Origin: Rothia nasisuis | GTDB taxonomy: Bacteria; Actinomycetota; Actinomycetes; Actinomycetales; Micrococcaceae | DNA: 58,870 bases | Assembly: GCF_928381405.1 (NCBI RefSeq) | Contig: NZ_CAKMSB010000014.1 | Location: 1 to 58,870, forward strand | Reading direction: 5' to 3' | Shown: positions 1-8,182 of the stretch, piece after piece | Position numbering within the stretch: position 1 is the first letter of the stretch | Layout of the letters: each line of letters begins with the position of its first letter | Notes under the pieces: generated by a model | Seen by the model: the letters and a program-made list of their open reading frames with translations, nothing else | Databases searched by the model: none | What the model was told of the DNA's origin: nothing | Translations under genes and position numbers: made by a program

Positions 1-353
1 CCCCGAGTGAGTCACCCACCCCGAGTGAGTCACCCACTCCGAGTGAGTCACCCACTCCGAGTGAGTCACCCACTCCGAGTGAGTCACCGACCCCGAGTGA
101 GTCACCCACTCCGAGCGAGTCACCCACTCCGAGCGAGTCACCCACTCCGAGCGAGTCGCCCACCCCGAGTGAGTCACCGACCCCGAGTGAGTCACCTGCT
201 CCCAGTGAGTCTGCACCACCGGCTCCGACACCAAAGGAGCCAGGCCGTACACTGGCACATACCGGCGCTAGCGCACTTCCTCTTGTGGGAGTAGCAGGCC
301 TTTTGGTTGTAGCCGGTGTAGCGCTCCTTATCCGCCGTCGTTCACAGAGCTGA
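1..353 (+). CDS. C-terminal end of a sortase-anchored surface protein (5' truncated)
   Basis: The window opens inside this gene; the reading frame has its first full codon at base 3. The visible 116 residues are a Pro/Ser/Glu/Thr stalk (PSESPT repeats), then a linker, then a cell-wall sorting signal: LAHTG (bases 252-266), a hydrophobic stretch (LPLVGVAGLLVVAGVALL) and a positively charged tail (IRRRSQS). LAHTG is a LAxTG-type variant of LPXTG, a pattern common in high-GC actinobacteria, read by a class E-like sortase. The stalk would hold an N-terminal domain, not visible here, away from the wall. Overlapping frames through the repeat are also open but carry no sorting signal. A strong hairpin follows the stop. 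What the protein binds cannot be told. Confidence 0.85.
   Translation, partial: PSESPTPSESPTPSESPTPSESPTPSESPTPSESPTPSESPTPSESPTPSESPTPSESPTPSESPAPSESAPPAPTPKEPGRTLAHTGASALPLVGVAGLLVVAGVALLIRRRSQS
3..218 (+). repeat. 18-bp tandem repeat coding for PSESPT, about 12 units
   Basis: Twelve consecutive 18-base units follow the pattern ccgagtgagtcacccact with a few base changes. The last two units are degenerate (PSESPA, PSESAP). Each unit encodes one PSESPT hexapeptide of the surface-protein stalk. The array starts at the window edge, so its full length is unknown. Such arrays gain or lose units by slippage without breaking the frame. Confidence 0.9.
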
Positions 354-398
354 ACATAACGCACACAGTGCTCGTGCATGACTCCTGAACACAGGTGA

Positions 399-443
399 AA
401 GTTATCCCCGGCCCCAGAAGAAGAGGGTGCCGGGGATACTTTG
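399..443. terminator. Bidirectional hairpin terminator
   Basis: A 10-bp perfect stem (tatccccggc at 403-412 with gccggggata at 429-438) is extended by A/T pairs on both sides. It lies between the converging surface-protein gene and the MFS gene, so it probably ends both transcripts. Confidence 0.7.
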
Positions 444-475
444 CTTAAGCAGATACGAGCAGCCGGACCCGTCTA

Positions 476-1786
476 TTACACGGTCGGTTGCTGCCGGGTA
501 TCGGGGAGCGGTTCAGGCGTGTAACTCCACAGGGCAGGAACAGCCACCGTAGCCACAGCAATGGTCACAATGACCAGCCCACCACCCACAACAGCTGCCA
601 GCGGTGAACCCACCAGTTCAGCAGCGCCTCCTACAAAGGCCATGCCCAGATTGGGGCCACCAGCCACCGTAATAATGAAGAGGCCCTGCATGCGTCCGCG
701 TAGGGCGTCCGGCGTTGCCAGCTGAATAATGGTGGAGCGGTAGACCGAACCGAGCGCATCCGCCCAGCCCATGAAGGCCAGTGCAGCAAAAGCCAAACCC
801 AGCGGCACCACATTCTCAGAGACTGAGGCAGTCGCTGCGCGCCCCTCATAAACCCAGGCAAGCAGGCCAAAGGCGATAAAGCCCAGCCCCCAGCCCGCAT
901 AACTGAGGGTGAGAAAACGGCCCTGGCGCCGAACGTCCTTGAGGAAGCCAGAGAAAGACACGCCCACCAGGGCACCTACCGGAGCAGCCGCCAGCAGTAG
1001 GCCTGCGCCGGCCTCGCCGCCGCCAAAGGTGAGGGCCGCCAACGCCGGAATGAGGGGGCGGGCCTGGGCGAAGAGCATGCCGAGAAGATCCACCACAAAG
1101 GTCATGCCCACCACCCTATTGCGGCGCACAAAGCCCAGCCCCTCCTGAATAGATTTCAGAGCTGACGGGCGCGCTGACCGGCCCTGCTCCGGGAGCATGG
1201 CCGGTAGCCGGTAGAGGGCCCAAATTCCGACGGTCATAGCAAAGACGTTAATGGAGTAGGTGAGCTGGTAGCCCACCGAGGCTACCAAGAGGCCGCCCAG
1301 GAGGGGCCCGGCGCTCATGCCCAGGGTTCCCACCGACATCATAAGGGTGTTGGCGGCAGGGAGCAGACGCGGCTTAATTAGGCGGGGGATAATGGCACCG
1401 CGGGCGGACTGGTTGATGGGCTGAAGCAGGGACTCGGCGGCAATGAGGGCATAGAGCACCGCCACGCTTTGGATGCTGAGCCAGGCGTGCAGGGCAATGA
1501 GCAGGGTAACGCCCCACATGCCCAGGGTTGCAGCTAAGGCGACCTTGCGTCGGTCGTAGCGATCGGCAATCACACCGCCGTAGAGGCCGCCGATTATCAG
1601 CGGCATAACAGAGACCAGGCCCACCAGGCCCACTGCCCCGGAGGAACCTGTCAGGGCGTAAATCTCCAGAGCGATGGCCACCGAGGTGATAGCAAAGCCT
1701 ATGGTAGAAAAGAGCCCGCCCAGCCAGATGCGCCTGAAATCGGGGGAGTAGGTGAGCGGGGTGAAGTCCATCAGAACCTTGCCCAC
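476..1786 (-). CDS. MFS-family multidrug/siderophore-type exporter
   Basis: A 436-residue integral membrane protein with about 12 hydrophobic segments. It has the MFS signature ADRYDRRKV after the second segment and a matching overall length. The N-terminal FxRIWLGGLFSTIGxAIT pattern resembles the EntS/MFS_3 group of exporters, so proton-driven efflux of a drug or siderophore is likely; the substrate cannot be told. The GTG start lies 3 bp after the helicase stop and has a purine-rich aagggaaag sequence upstream, so the two genes are probably one transcript. An ATG at 1771 is an alternative start. Confidence 0.82.
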   Translation of the reverse strand: MGKVLMDFTPLTYSPDFRRIWLGGLFSTIGFAITSVAIALEIYALTGSSGAVGLVGLVSVMPLIIGGLYGGVIADRYDRRKVALAATLGMWGVTLLIALHAWLSIQSVAVLYALIAAESLLQPINQSARGAIIPRLIKPRLLPAANTLMMSVGTLGMSAGPLLGGLLVASVGYQLTYSINVFAMTVGIWALYRLPAMLPEQGRSARPSALKSIQEGLGFVRRNRVVGMTFVVDLLGMLFAQARPLIPALAALTFGGGEAGAGLLLAAAPVGALVGVSFSGFLKDVRRQGRFLTLSYAGWGLGFIAFGLLAWVYEGRAATASVSENVVPLGLAFAALAFMGWADALGSVYRSTIIQLATPDALRGRMQGLFIITVAGGPNLGMAFVGGAAELVGSPLAAVVGGGLVIVTIAVATVAVPALWSYTPEPLPDTRQQPTV

Positions 1787-1789
1787 GGC

Positions 1790-4700
1790 TTACTTTCCCT
1801 TCTCCTCTGACAAGGCGACACCCTGCTCGGGCTCGGGTGCCGCTAGCAGGTCTCGAATCTGGGCGGCGGTGAGCTGAGAGGCAAAGAAGGATCCCTCATC
1901 AACCACAGCGTCAAAAAGGGCGGCTTTAGATTCCTTGAGTTCCATGACCTTCTCTTCAATAGTGCCCGCCGATACCAGGCGGTAGACCATCACATTCTTG
2001 GTCTGCCCGATGCGGTGCACCCGGTCAACGGCCTGCTGTTCGGCAGCCGGGTTCCACCAGGGATCCATGATGAAACAGTAGTCGGCGCTGGTCAGGTTCA
2101 GACCAAACCCGCCGGCTTTGAGGGAGATCAGGAAGACGGGTACGGTGCCCGACTCAAACTCTTCGAGAAGCTCCCCGCGATTGCGGGTGGAGCCGTCCAG
2201 ATAAAGATAGGGAATGCCCAGATCAGAGAGTCTCGCCGCGATTTTCCTCAGGTAGCCGGTGAACTGGCTGAAAATCAGGGCCCGATGGCCGTCGTGGATG
2301 ATTTCTGGCAGGTTCTGCTCCAGGTAGTCCAGTTTTGAGGACGGTACCTGCGCGTATTTATCACTGTCAATGAGCGTGGCATCCAGGGCCAGTCGGCGCA
2401 GGGTGGTCAGGGACTGGAAAATGGTGAAACGGTTCTTGTCGATATCGTCCAGCAGGCCCAGAATCTTCTGGCGCTCGCGTTGCAGGTGGGTGTCGTAGGC
2501 CTTGCGGTGGGCCGGGGCCAGAGGCACATCGATCCGCATATCGGTCTTTTCGGGCAGGTCGGCGGCCACCAGTTCTTTGGTGCGGCGCTTCATGAGCGGA
2601 CGGATACGGCGGCGTAGGCGCCCCAGAGCCTTGGTTTCTTCCCCCGATTCAATGGGGGTGGCGTAGACGTCCTTAAAGGCGCGGGCGGAGGGGAAGAGGC
2701 CGGGGGCGGCGATAGAGAACATGGACCAGAGCTCCATGAGGTTGTTCTCCATAGGGGTGCCGGTAACCGCAATTTTGACGCGGGCGGGCAGGTCGCGGGC
2801 GGCGGCGTGAGCCTTGGTTTTGGCGTTTTTGACGAACTGGGCCTCATCGAGCACCAGGCCTTCAAAGGGCTGCTGGCTGCCCATCTCAAAGTAGTGGTCT
2901 TCATCGAGGCGGAAGAGGGCGTAGCTGGTGACCACCACGTGGGCCCCGGCGACGGTATCAGCAAGCCGTCGCTTCGATTTGCGCACAGATTCCTCAACTC
3001 CCACCACCTCTAGGGAGGGAGCGAAGCGCCTAATCTCCCGCACCCAGTTGGGCACCACAGAGGTGGGGGCGACCACCAGGAAGGGGGCGGACGCGCCTGC
3101 CCCGGCTTCAGCCCCGCCGGGCTGGCTGGCGGCATCAAGCGGGCTGGCAGTATCCTGCTTCTTCTGCTGGGCGTGTAGGAAGAGGGCGATGGTTTGCAGG
3201 GTTTTACCCAGGCCCATGTCATCGGCTAGCACACCTCCTAAGCCGTGCTCCCAGAGGAAGGCCAACCACTGGTAGCCCTCCACCTGGTAGGGGCGCAGAG
3301 TGGCCTGCAGGGTAGCGGGGACGTCGGCGGGGGAGTGATGATCAAGGTCGAGCAGGGCGGTAACCTGCTCGTCCCAGGCGGCAACGGTCTGAGTTTCAGC
3401 GGCCAGCTCTTCGAGTTCCTCCCAGAGGCCCACCTGGTGGCGGTTGATTTCTAGCGGGCCGGTCTTGTCGGTCAGCTGGGCAGCTTCGCGGAGCAGTTCT
3501 TGTAATTTCATGAACTCCGGGCGGTCAAGCGCGAAGTACTGGCCATTGCCCAGTAGCAGGTGGGTCTGGTTCTTAGCCAGGGCGGCAACAACCTCTGAGA
3601 AGGCCACATGCCATTCACCAACCTTGATGGCAACACCCAGCCCAAACCAGTCGCGGCGGCGGGTGTCGTCCACGGTCACGACGATCTCGGGGGCTTCGTC
3701 GAGCTCCCGGAACTCGGGGGCCGAGCCGTGGACGTCCACGCGCACGCCTTCTATTTCGCGGTAGGCGGGTAGGTAGGTTTCTAGCAGGGTGCGGGTACCC
3801 CAGTTCTCTGTTGTGTGGTGGGTGAAGGGAACACCCGGGCGAACCTTTTTGACCTCTTTGAGTACCCGGTACTCATGGGCGGTATCGCGAACATCGGCCC
3901 TGTCTTCGCCCGGGTAGCCCAGGGCATCGAGCCTGATAAAGTCTGACGAATCGCCGATGGGATCTGTTGGGTACTCCCAGTGCCAGAGCGTGGTGGCGGT
4001 GAAGGGCGGGCCTGGCTGGTCAAAGGTGACGGTCAGTACCAGGGTGGGCGTGCGCACCTCGGGCAGGTCAAGCTCTTCTGAGGTGGTGACCACCGGTAGC
4101 GCCCGGGTGAGCGCCGGGTAGAAGTCAGAGAAGAATGCCTGCACGTCGGCAGCCGGTACGGTTACCGAATTTTCGGAGATAAGCGACTCCGCTGTGGCAT
4201 CCACCGGATCGGCTGCCGGGATAAGCACCAGCTGGGCTTCTGGGCCCAGCCAGGCCGGGCGGGCTTGCTCGTCAGCCAGGTGAGCCAGGGCCTTTGCGCT
4301 GGGCTGGCTTTCTTCAATGTGAGCTAGGGCGGACGGCAGCGCTGACTCCCAGCGGGCGTCCGCCGCTGCCTTGACGTAGTGCTCCTGGGCGGTTCCGCCC
4401 AGGGCAATGAAGCCCCGCCGGGTAGTGCCCATCTTGTGGGTCAAGCTGGCCGGAATCGTGTAGGGGCCCCAGCGTAGCAGGGGGGTGAGCTGCAGGGCAT
4501 CTGAGGAGCTACCGCGCTCGGGCACCGGCGTCAGCGCCAGCTCGAGGTGGGCCGGGTCAGCGATCATCAGGCCGGTCTCCTGGCCCTCCAGCAGAATCGG
4601 CAGGTCGATATCTTTGGTGGCTTCTAGCAGCTGCCACAGCAGTGAGGAGTCCACGTTAGACACCGACGCCCAGTCACGGTGAGAGGAGTAGATTGACTGT

Positions 4701-5533
4701 GACCCGCGAATCACCGCATAAAACTCATTGAACCAGGCGGCATGTTCAGCCAGTAGCCCCGTACCGGCGCTACCGGCGGCTGAACCCGAGAATTTCTCCC
4801 AGGTTAAACCGCCCTTAATCCACTTGCCGCGGGCCCCCATCATGACCGGGCGGGCCTCTAGCGAGATGCGAGGGGCGCCAATATTCTTGGTCCACCCGTA
4901 CTTGCCGGGCACCACCACTCGCAGATCGAGTGCACCGGAGACCCGGTGGTGGCGGCTATCGTAGCCGGGCCGGGCCGCCAGTGAATGTGCCAGTGACCGG
5001 CGCCAGCTGGGAAGTGGGCTGGTCGCGGTAGCTGTAACCTGCAGGAGGCTGTCTGCGTCCTGCCCTTGGCTCTGTAGCATCTCAGATGCGCGTTGCAGGC
5101 CTACCTGCCCGGCCCACTCCAAAATAGTGTCAACCTTCCCCTGCGGTGACTCTGGTCCCTCGGCCGCTGAGGTCTTCCAGCTGCTTGATGAGGCAGTCAT
5201 CGCGCGTTTGGCCTTGGCCGACCGGTCTATCGCGGTCAGCATCAGAGCAACCGCGTGCTTACAGTTATGCGCAACAGGGCAGGAGCAGGCCGCAGAAAAA
5301 GCGTACGAGCCGCCCTGCACCTCGGCAGGGAAGGCCACCCGGGTTGTGTACGGGGCGGAGCCACTACCGGCGACCTCCCCCTCAAGTACACGGTTCTGTT
5401 CATCGTAGTGGTAGCGGATTACGTTTCCCTCGCGCATATACCGTTGCCCGCGTGTATATGCCTGAGAGCCCACCTGGCGAATAATGGCGGGGGCAGTCAC
5501 CGGAATCTCGGGGAAAGAAGCAGACACAGGCAT
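1790..5533 (-). CDS. SWIM zinc-finger and SNF2-family DEAD/DEAH helicase (RapA/HepA-like)
   Basis: A 1247-residue protein. The N-terminus has a SWIM zinc finger (C83-x-C85-x5-C91-x-H93) that is expected to bind DNA or protein. A long middle part lacks recognisable motifs. The C-terminal third is a full SNF2 ATPase: DDMGLGKT (Walker A, about residue 770), VVAPTSVVPNW, LVLDEAQ (about 895), GTPMENN, LIFSQFTGYL, LYLDGST, AGGFGLNLTSAD and the QAVDRVHRIGQ arginine-finger motif. Family knowledge: these are ATP-driven DNA translocases that remodel protein-DNA or RNA polymerase complexes. Intact and full length; the ATG at 5533 has a short gaagg element just upstream. Its partner is unknown. Confidence 0.93.
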   Translation of the reverse strand: MPVSASFPEIPVTAPAIIRQVGSQAYTRGQRYMREGNVIRYHYDEQNRVLEGEVAGSGSAPYTTRVAFPAEVQGGSYAFSAACSCPVAHNCKHAVALMLTAIDRSAKAKRAMTASSSSWKTSAAEGPESPQGKVDTILEWAGQVGLQRASEMLQSQGQDADSLLQVTATATSPLPSWRRSLAHSLAARPGYDSRHHRVSGALDLRVVVPGKYGWTKNIGAPRISLEARPVMMGARGKWIKGGLTWEKFSGSAAGSAGTGLLAEHAAWFNEFYAVIRGSQSIYSSHRDWASVSNVDSSLLWQLLEATKDIDLPILLEGQETGLMIADPAHLELALTPVPERGSSSDALQLTPLLRWGPYTIPASLTHKMGTTRRGFIALGGTAQEHYVKAAADARWESALPSALAHIEESQPSAKALAHLADEQARPAWLGPEAQLVLIPAADPVDATAESLISENSVTVPAADVQAFFSDFYPALTRALPVVTTSEELDLPEVRTPTLVLTVTFDQPGPPFTATTLWHWEYPTDPIGDSSDFIRLDALGYPGEDRADVRDTAHEYRVLKEVKKVRPGVPFTHHTTENWGTRTLLETYLPAYREIEGVRVDVHGSAPEFRELDEAPEIVVTVDDTRRRDWFGLGVAIKVGEWHVAFSEVVAALAKNQTHLLLGNGQYFALDRPEFMKLQELLREAAQLTDKTGPLEINRHQVGLWEELEELAAETQTVAAWDEQVTALLDLDHHSPADVPATLQATLRPYQVEGYQWLAFLWEHGLGGVLADDMGLGKTLQTIALFLHAQQKKQDTASPLDAASQPGGAEAGAGASAPFLVVAPTSVVPNWVREIRRFAPSLEVVGVEESVRKSKRRLADTVAGAHVVVTSYALFRLDEDHYFEMGSQQPFEGLVLDEAQFVKNAKTKAHAAARDLPARVKIAVTGTPMENNLMELWSMFSIAAPGLFPSARAFKDVYATPIESGEETKALGRLRRRIRPLMKRRTKELVAADLPEKTDMRIDVPLAPAHRKAYDTHLQRERQKILGLLDDIDKNRFTIFQSLTTLRRLALDATLIDSDKYAQVPSSKLDYLEQNLPEIIHDGHRALIFSQFTGYLRKIAARLSDLGIPYLYLDGSTRNRGELLEEFESGTVPVFLISLKAGGFGLNLTSADYCFIMDPWWNPAAEQQAVDRVHRIGQTKNVMVYRLVSAGTIEEKVMELKESKAALFDAVVDEGSFFASQLTAAQIRDLLAAPEPEQGVALSEEKGK

Positions 5534-5639
5534 ACCTTCGGATCAGAAGCAAACACTAGTCTTCTAGCGTATCGCACCGCCTTTCGGGGGAACCCGATAG
5601 GGTGGTTGGTCATAGCACGAAAAGTTTGGCAAACCGGTG

Positions 5640-5669
5640 TTTACACGGTGCAGAGGAATGCGCTATGCT
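5640..5669 (+). promoter_or_regulatory. Candidate sigma-70-type promoter for the Phd/VapC-like pair
   Basis: TTTACA (5640-5645) and TATGCT (5664-5669) are separated by 18 bp. The predicted transcript would have an untranslated leader of about 165 nt before the antitoxin ATG. That leader contains a 27-codon ORF (MFTGGSDDEA..., 5728-5811) whose role, if any, is unclear. The rest of the 309-bp gap to the helicase shows nothing else. Confidence 0.4.
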
Positions 5670-5842
5670 TTTACCAGCTTCAAGAGATTCAACTGTCAAG
5701 CTCCGACTTTGGTTGAACGCCAACCCCATGTTCACGGGTGGCTCGGATGACGAAGCGGTCTGCATCGCGCCTTTTTGGCGCTGTTGGGTGCAGGCAAGAG
5801 CAAGTATTTGAAAGGAACGCGCACTTTACGCGCAACGACGGC

Positions 5843-6058
5843 ATGTCAAACGCTCGACCTCACGCCCACCGTCCCCACATCACCGTTCAGAAGAACATCT
5901 CTGCCGCTTCTGTACCCGCCCGTGGCGGTTACACCGCAATGAGCATTCAGGACTACACCCGCATCTCTAACGAGCGCAGCGAATTCCTCAACTTCCTGCT
6001 GGCCCCTAACCCCAGCGGCATCCCTGCAACTGAGTACGGTGTTCTTAAAGCTGCATGA
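5843..6058 (+). CDS. Short Phd/YefM-like antitoxin
   Basis: A 71-residue protein whose stop overlaps the start of the PIN-domain gene (ATGA), as is usual for toxin-antitoxin pairs. Its middle, VPARGGYTAMSIQDYTRI, matches the Phd/YefM pattern of a strand with RG-x-(P/Y)-x-A followed by a S-x-(E/Q)-DY helix. The usual N-terminal DNA-binding part (SEAKARLSEL) is not visible, so the protein may be shortened or divergent. The start is uncertain: the ATG has only weak ribosome binding, and GTG 5738 or ATG 5747 in the same frame are open alternatives. The role as antitoxin is inferred from position and this short motif. Confidence 0.55.
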   Translation: MSNARPHAHRPHITVQKNISAASVPARGGYTAMSIQDYTRISNERSEFLNFLLAPNPSGIPATEYGVLKAA

Positions 6059-6510
6059 GCCAGGTAGGTCTGCTTCTCGATTCCGACGTCCTTGCCGAAA
6101 TTCGCAAGGCGACCCCTAACCCGCAGGTGGTCAGCTGCCTGCGCCGCCGCTCCTACCGAACCATGTACATTTCGGTGCTGAGCCTGGGGGAGCTGAGGGG
6201 CCTCTACCCCTACCCCGAGACCGAGCGCTGGCTGGCGGAGCTCATGGACCGTTTTGGTCACCATGTGCTGGACGTTGATGCGCAGGTTTCGTTGGAGTGG
6301 GCCGGGCGGCACGCAGAGAAGCATCTTTACGCAGTGGGCGGGCAGCGCCCCGCCCCGCTGGCAACCGCAGCTCTTGAGGGGCTCATGGCCGCCACCGCCA
6401 CTGTGCACCAGCTTGAAATTATTTCGGGTAAGGCACAGATTTACCGAAGCTGGGGTGTGAGCGCGGTTGACCCCTGGCAGGATGAGACTGAGGTTGCCCT
6501 GCACAGATAA
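6055..6510 (+). CDS. PIN-domain VapC-like toxin
   Basis: A 151-residue protein with the PIN-fold layout: LLLDSDVLAEIRK at the N-terminus (acidic D9), SLGELRG (E46), ALEGLMAATA (E108 where Asp is usual) and a C-terminal VDPW like the NPW of FitB-type VapC. The family cleaves RNA with Mg2+. Two points are odd: the third acid is Glu rather than Asp, and the position of the fourth acid (usually N-x-x-D-F) reads SGKAQIY, so catalytic strength may be reduced. It is translationally coupled to the upstream antitoxin-like gene. PIN assignment is firm; toxicity is inferred. Confidence 0.75.
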   Translation: MSQVGLLLDSDVLAEIRKATPNPQVVSCLRRRSYRTMYISVLSLGELRGLYPYPETERWLAELMDRFGHHVLDVDAQVSLEWAGRHAEKHLYAVGGQRPAPLATAALEGLMAATATVHQLEIISGKAQIYRSWGVSAVDPWQDETEVALHR

Positions 6511-6692
6511 AAGCGGATAGTGGCGCTCACAAGGGCATTGAAGAGCTCCATGACCGCTGTACCCTTTTTGGAGGGCACTGCCAATCGTCCGCGTTGCGTT
6601 ACTTTTTTGGCGCGGGTCAGCGTTAGACTTCTTGAGAACCACATGTCTCATGTGGCTTCACATTCGCATCATAGAAATGAAAGGTGGAACCT

Positions 6693-6857
6693 ATGGGTTT
6701 CGATTTGAACGGCACCATCGACGGTGGTGTTGATAAGGCTAAGGACGCAGTCAACGAGAAGGCTGGCAAAGAAGTAGTTAATGATGAGAAGGCCCAGCAG
6801 GCCAAGGACGTTGCATCCGACACCGCTGGCAAGCTCACCGAGAGATTCGGTAAGTAG
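6693..6857 (+). CDS. Small Lys/Asp-rich CsbD- or MT0933-antitoxin-like protein
   Basis: A 54-residue charged protein (MGFDLNGTIDGGVDKAKDAV...) rich in Ala, Lys, Asp and Glu with no membrane segment, predicted mostly helical. It resembles small actinobacterial stress proteins of the CsbD or MT0933-antitoxin type, which carry DKAKD and EKAG repeats. A good ribosome site (aaggtgg) lies 5 nt before the ATG, and a strong terminator follows directly, so it is a single-gene unit. A 7-bp hairpin (ccacatg/catgtgg, 6639-6655) lies in its leader. The function is not known. Confidence 0.75.
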   Translation: MGFDLNGTIDGGVDKAKDAVNEKAGKEVVNDEKAQQAKDVASDTAGKLTERFGK

Positions 6858-6867
6858 ACCATGAGAG

Positions 6868-6914
6868 ACCGGCCGCTTCACCCGCATTCTTGCGGAGTGA
6901 GGCGGCCGGTTGCT
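6868..6914 (+). terminator. Rho-independent-type terminator
   Basis: The stem accggccgc (6868-6876) pairs with gcggccggt (6902-6910), with a second inner stem (ccgca/tgcgg). It is followed by ttgcttg. It lies 10 bp after the stop of the 54-residue gene. Confidence 0.75.
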
Positions 6915-7005
6915 TGTATGCCCCTTAGGGCGGGCCCGCGCGGAATAAGACAACGATTCCGGGCGCTATAGCTGATAGACCGTATACCAGCCGAAAGGAA
7001 GAACC

Positions 7006-7308
7006 ATGCCTACTGTGTCACAGACCCATGCTGATGCCGAGAAGTTTGTTGCCGAGGGCGGTGTCGCGATTTATTGGCGCCCTGGCTGCCCCTTCTGCCA
7101 GCGTTTGGATGAGGGGCTAGGTGAACTGGGTGAACGGGCCGTGTGGGTCAATATCTGGGAGGACGCGGACGCCGAGGAGTATGTGAAGAGCGTGAACGAG
7201 GGTAACGCGGTGGTTCCAACCGTCCGCACTGCTGATACAGCTTTTGTTGCCTCTGCCCGCAGTGCGCCGCAGACCGTAGCCGAGCTCCTCGAGGGCTCAG
7301 GCAAGTAA
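7006..7308 (+). CDS. Glutaredoxin-like (mycoredoxin-type) thiol reductase
   Basis: A 100-residue thioredoxin-fold protein. The active site is C28-P-F-C31 after a strand (AIYWRPG), and the cis-proline motif VVPTV lies around residue 65. Length and layout fit actinobacterial glutaredoxin-like proteins or mycoredoxins, which reduce mixed disulfides with mycothiol in the cytoplasm; mycoredoxin-1 usually has CxYC or CPYC. The ribosome site cgaaaggaag is 6 nt before the ATG. It stands alone between two terminator or promoter regions. Confidence 0.85.
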   Translation: MPTVSQTHADAEKFVAEGGVAIYWRPGCPFCQRLDEGLGELGERAVWVNIWEDADAEEYVKSVNEGNAVVPTVRTADTAFVASARSAPQTVAELLEGSGK

Positions 7309-7370
7309 ATCAGGCGCAGAAAGCGGTTTATTTTAATCTTGGGTTCATCTTTTCCTGACAGACTGAGGGC

Positions 7371-8006
7371 ATGATGACTTCTGTGAAAAAGACTGTTCTT
7401 GTATCTGCTATAAGCCTGGTGGCTCTAACCCTGGCGGGGTGCTCCCAGGGGGCCGAGACCACCTCTGAGCCTAGTGTCACCACCGTAACCGCTACCCCTG
7501 ACGCAACAGCGTCCGCGTCAGCTAGCTCTCAAAGCACCGATGAGAGCACGGCCTCTGGTGCTGACGGAGTCGCCGATACCGCGGGCTTGCTGGCCGTCAT
7601 CGATGCGGCCCTGAATGCTCACCCGGGCGGTGTTGTGGTGCAGGTTGACCGAGACGATTCTGGGTCTGAGAGCTACGATGTTGATGTAGTTCTCAACGAT
7701 GTGGTGCACGATTTGACCTACGATGAGGCAGGTAACCTCACCGAGGAGCAAACTGACGATGATACTGACGACGGCTCCGGTGATGACTCTGATGAGGTTG
7801 CTCGCGCTTCAACCGCGCAGGTTCTAGCTGCGGACGCTGTTCGTACCGCTGCTGAGGGCCGGGCCGGGCAGGTTGCCACCGATGTTGACCTTGATGATCA
7901 GAGTGGGGCTCTGGCCTGGGAGGTTGAGTTTGATGACGCTGACGGCCAGGATGCCGGGACCGTGCATGTTGATGCGCTTACCGGGGATGTTATTCCTGAA
8001 TCGTAA
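7371..8006 (+). CDS. Acidic secreted lipoprotein with PepSY-like repeats
   Basis: A 211-residue protein with a lipoprotein signal peptide ending in the lipobox LAGC (Cys near residue 24), then a Ser/Thr/Ala linker. Two similar halves follow (AVIDAALNAHPGG...VDVDVVLNDVVHDLTYDEAGNL, then ADAVRTAAEGRAG...WEVEFDD...VHVDALTGDVI). The A-x-x-A-x-x-H/G-G...V...D-x-x-(T/A)-G-x(I/L) pattern is that of PepSY domains, which may inhibit peptidases or bind ligands outside the cell. A very acidic linker (DDDTDDGSGDDSDE) joins the halves. A second ATG directly follows the first. The role is not known. Confidence 0.75.
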   Translation: MMTSVKKTVLVSAISLVALTLAGCSQGAETTSEPSVTTVTATPDATASASASSQSTDESTASGADGVADTAGLLAVIDAALNAHPGGVVVQVDRDDSGSESYDVDVVLNDVVHDLTYDEAGNLTEEQTDDDTDDGSGDDSDEVARASTAQVLAADAVRTAAEGRAGQVATDVDLDDQSGALAWEVEFDDADGQDAGTVHVDALTGDVIPES

Positions 8007-8052
8007 ATAAAACGCTGTGGAACCTGGTATCGCCGTTGAAACTAAACCGTGC

Positions 8053-8119
8053 CGAAAGCGCCTGTTTTTGCCGAAGGTGCCACTTAGACTATCGCTTTCG
8101 GCAAAAACAGGTACTTTCG
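8053..8119. repeat. Long A/T-cored intergenic hairpin (family member 1)
   Basis: 8053-8075 pairs with 8097-8119 over about 23 bp with two mismatches; the core is cctgtttttgccgaa with its complement. It sits 46 bp after the lipoprotein gene. The same core pattern (TGCC..TTTtTGCCGAA) recurs at 13636-13683 and 55887-55953. It may act as a terminator in both directions. Confidence 0.7.
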
Positions 8120-8138
8120 AGAAGCCGTACTGAAGAGT

Positions 8139-8155
8139 CTTTTGAATAAGCTTCA
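8139..8155 (-). repeat. Solo copy of a transposon-like terminal repeat
   Basis: cttttgaataagcttca matches, with one change, the 17-bp terminal repeat found at 18299-18315 and 21937-21953 and, inverted, at 18143 and 19896. No second end is visible nearby, so this is probably a remnant of an element that has decayed or left. Confidence 0.5.
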
Positions 8156-8182
8156 GAGGCGGGCACCACAGAATGAGCTCGG

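Noticed and set aside
3-218. Regularly spaced repeats at the left edge as a CRISPR array
   Set aside because: The units are contiguous 18-mers without spacers and code for an in-frame PSESPT stalk.
7-294. 95-codon frame MSHPPRVSHPLRVS... as a gene
   Set aside because: It is a shifted reading of the repeat. The frame starting at base 3 ends in a proper cell-wall sorting signal and is the real one.
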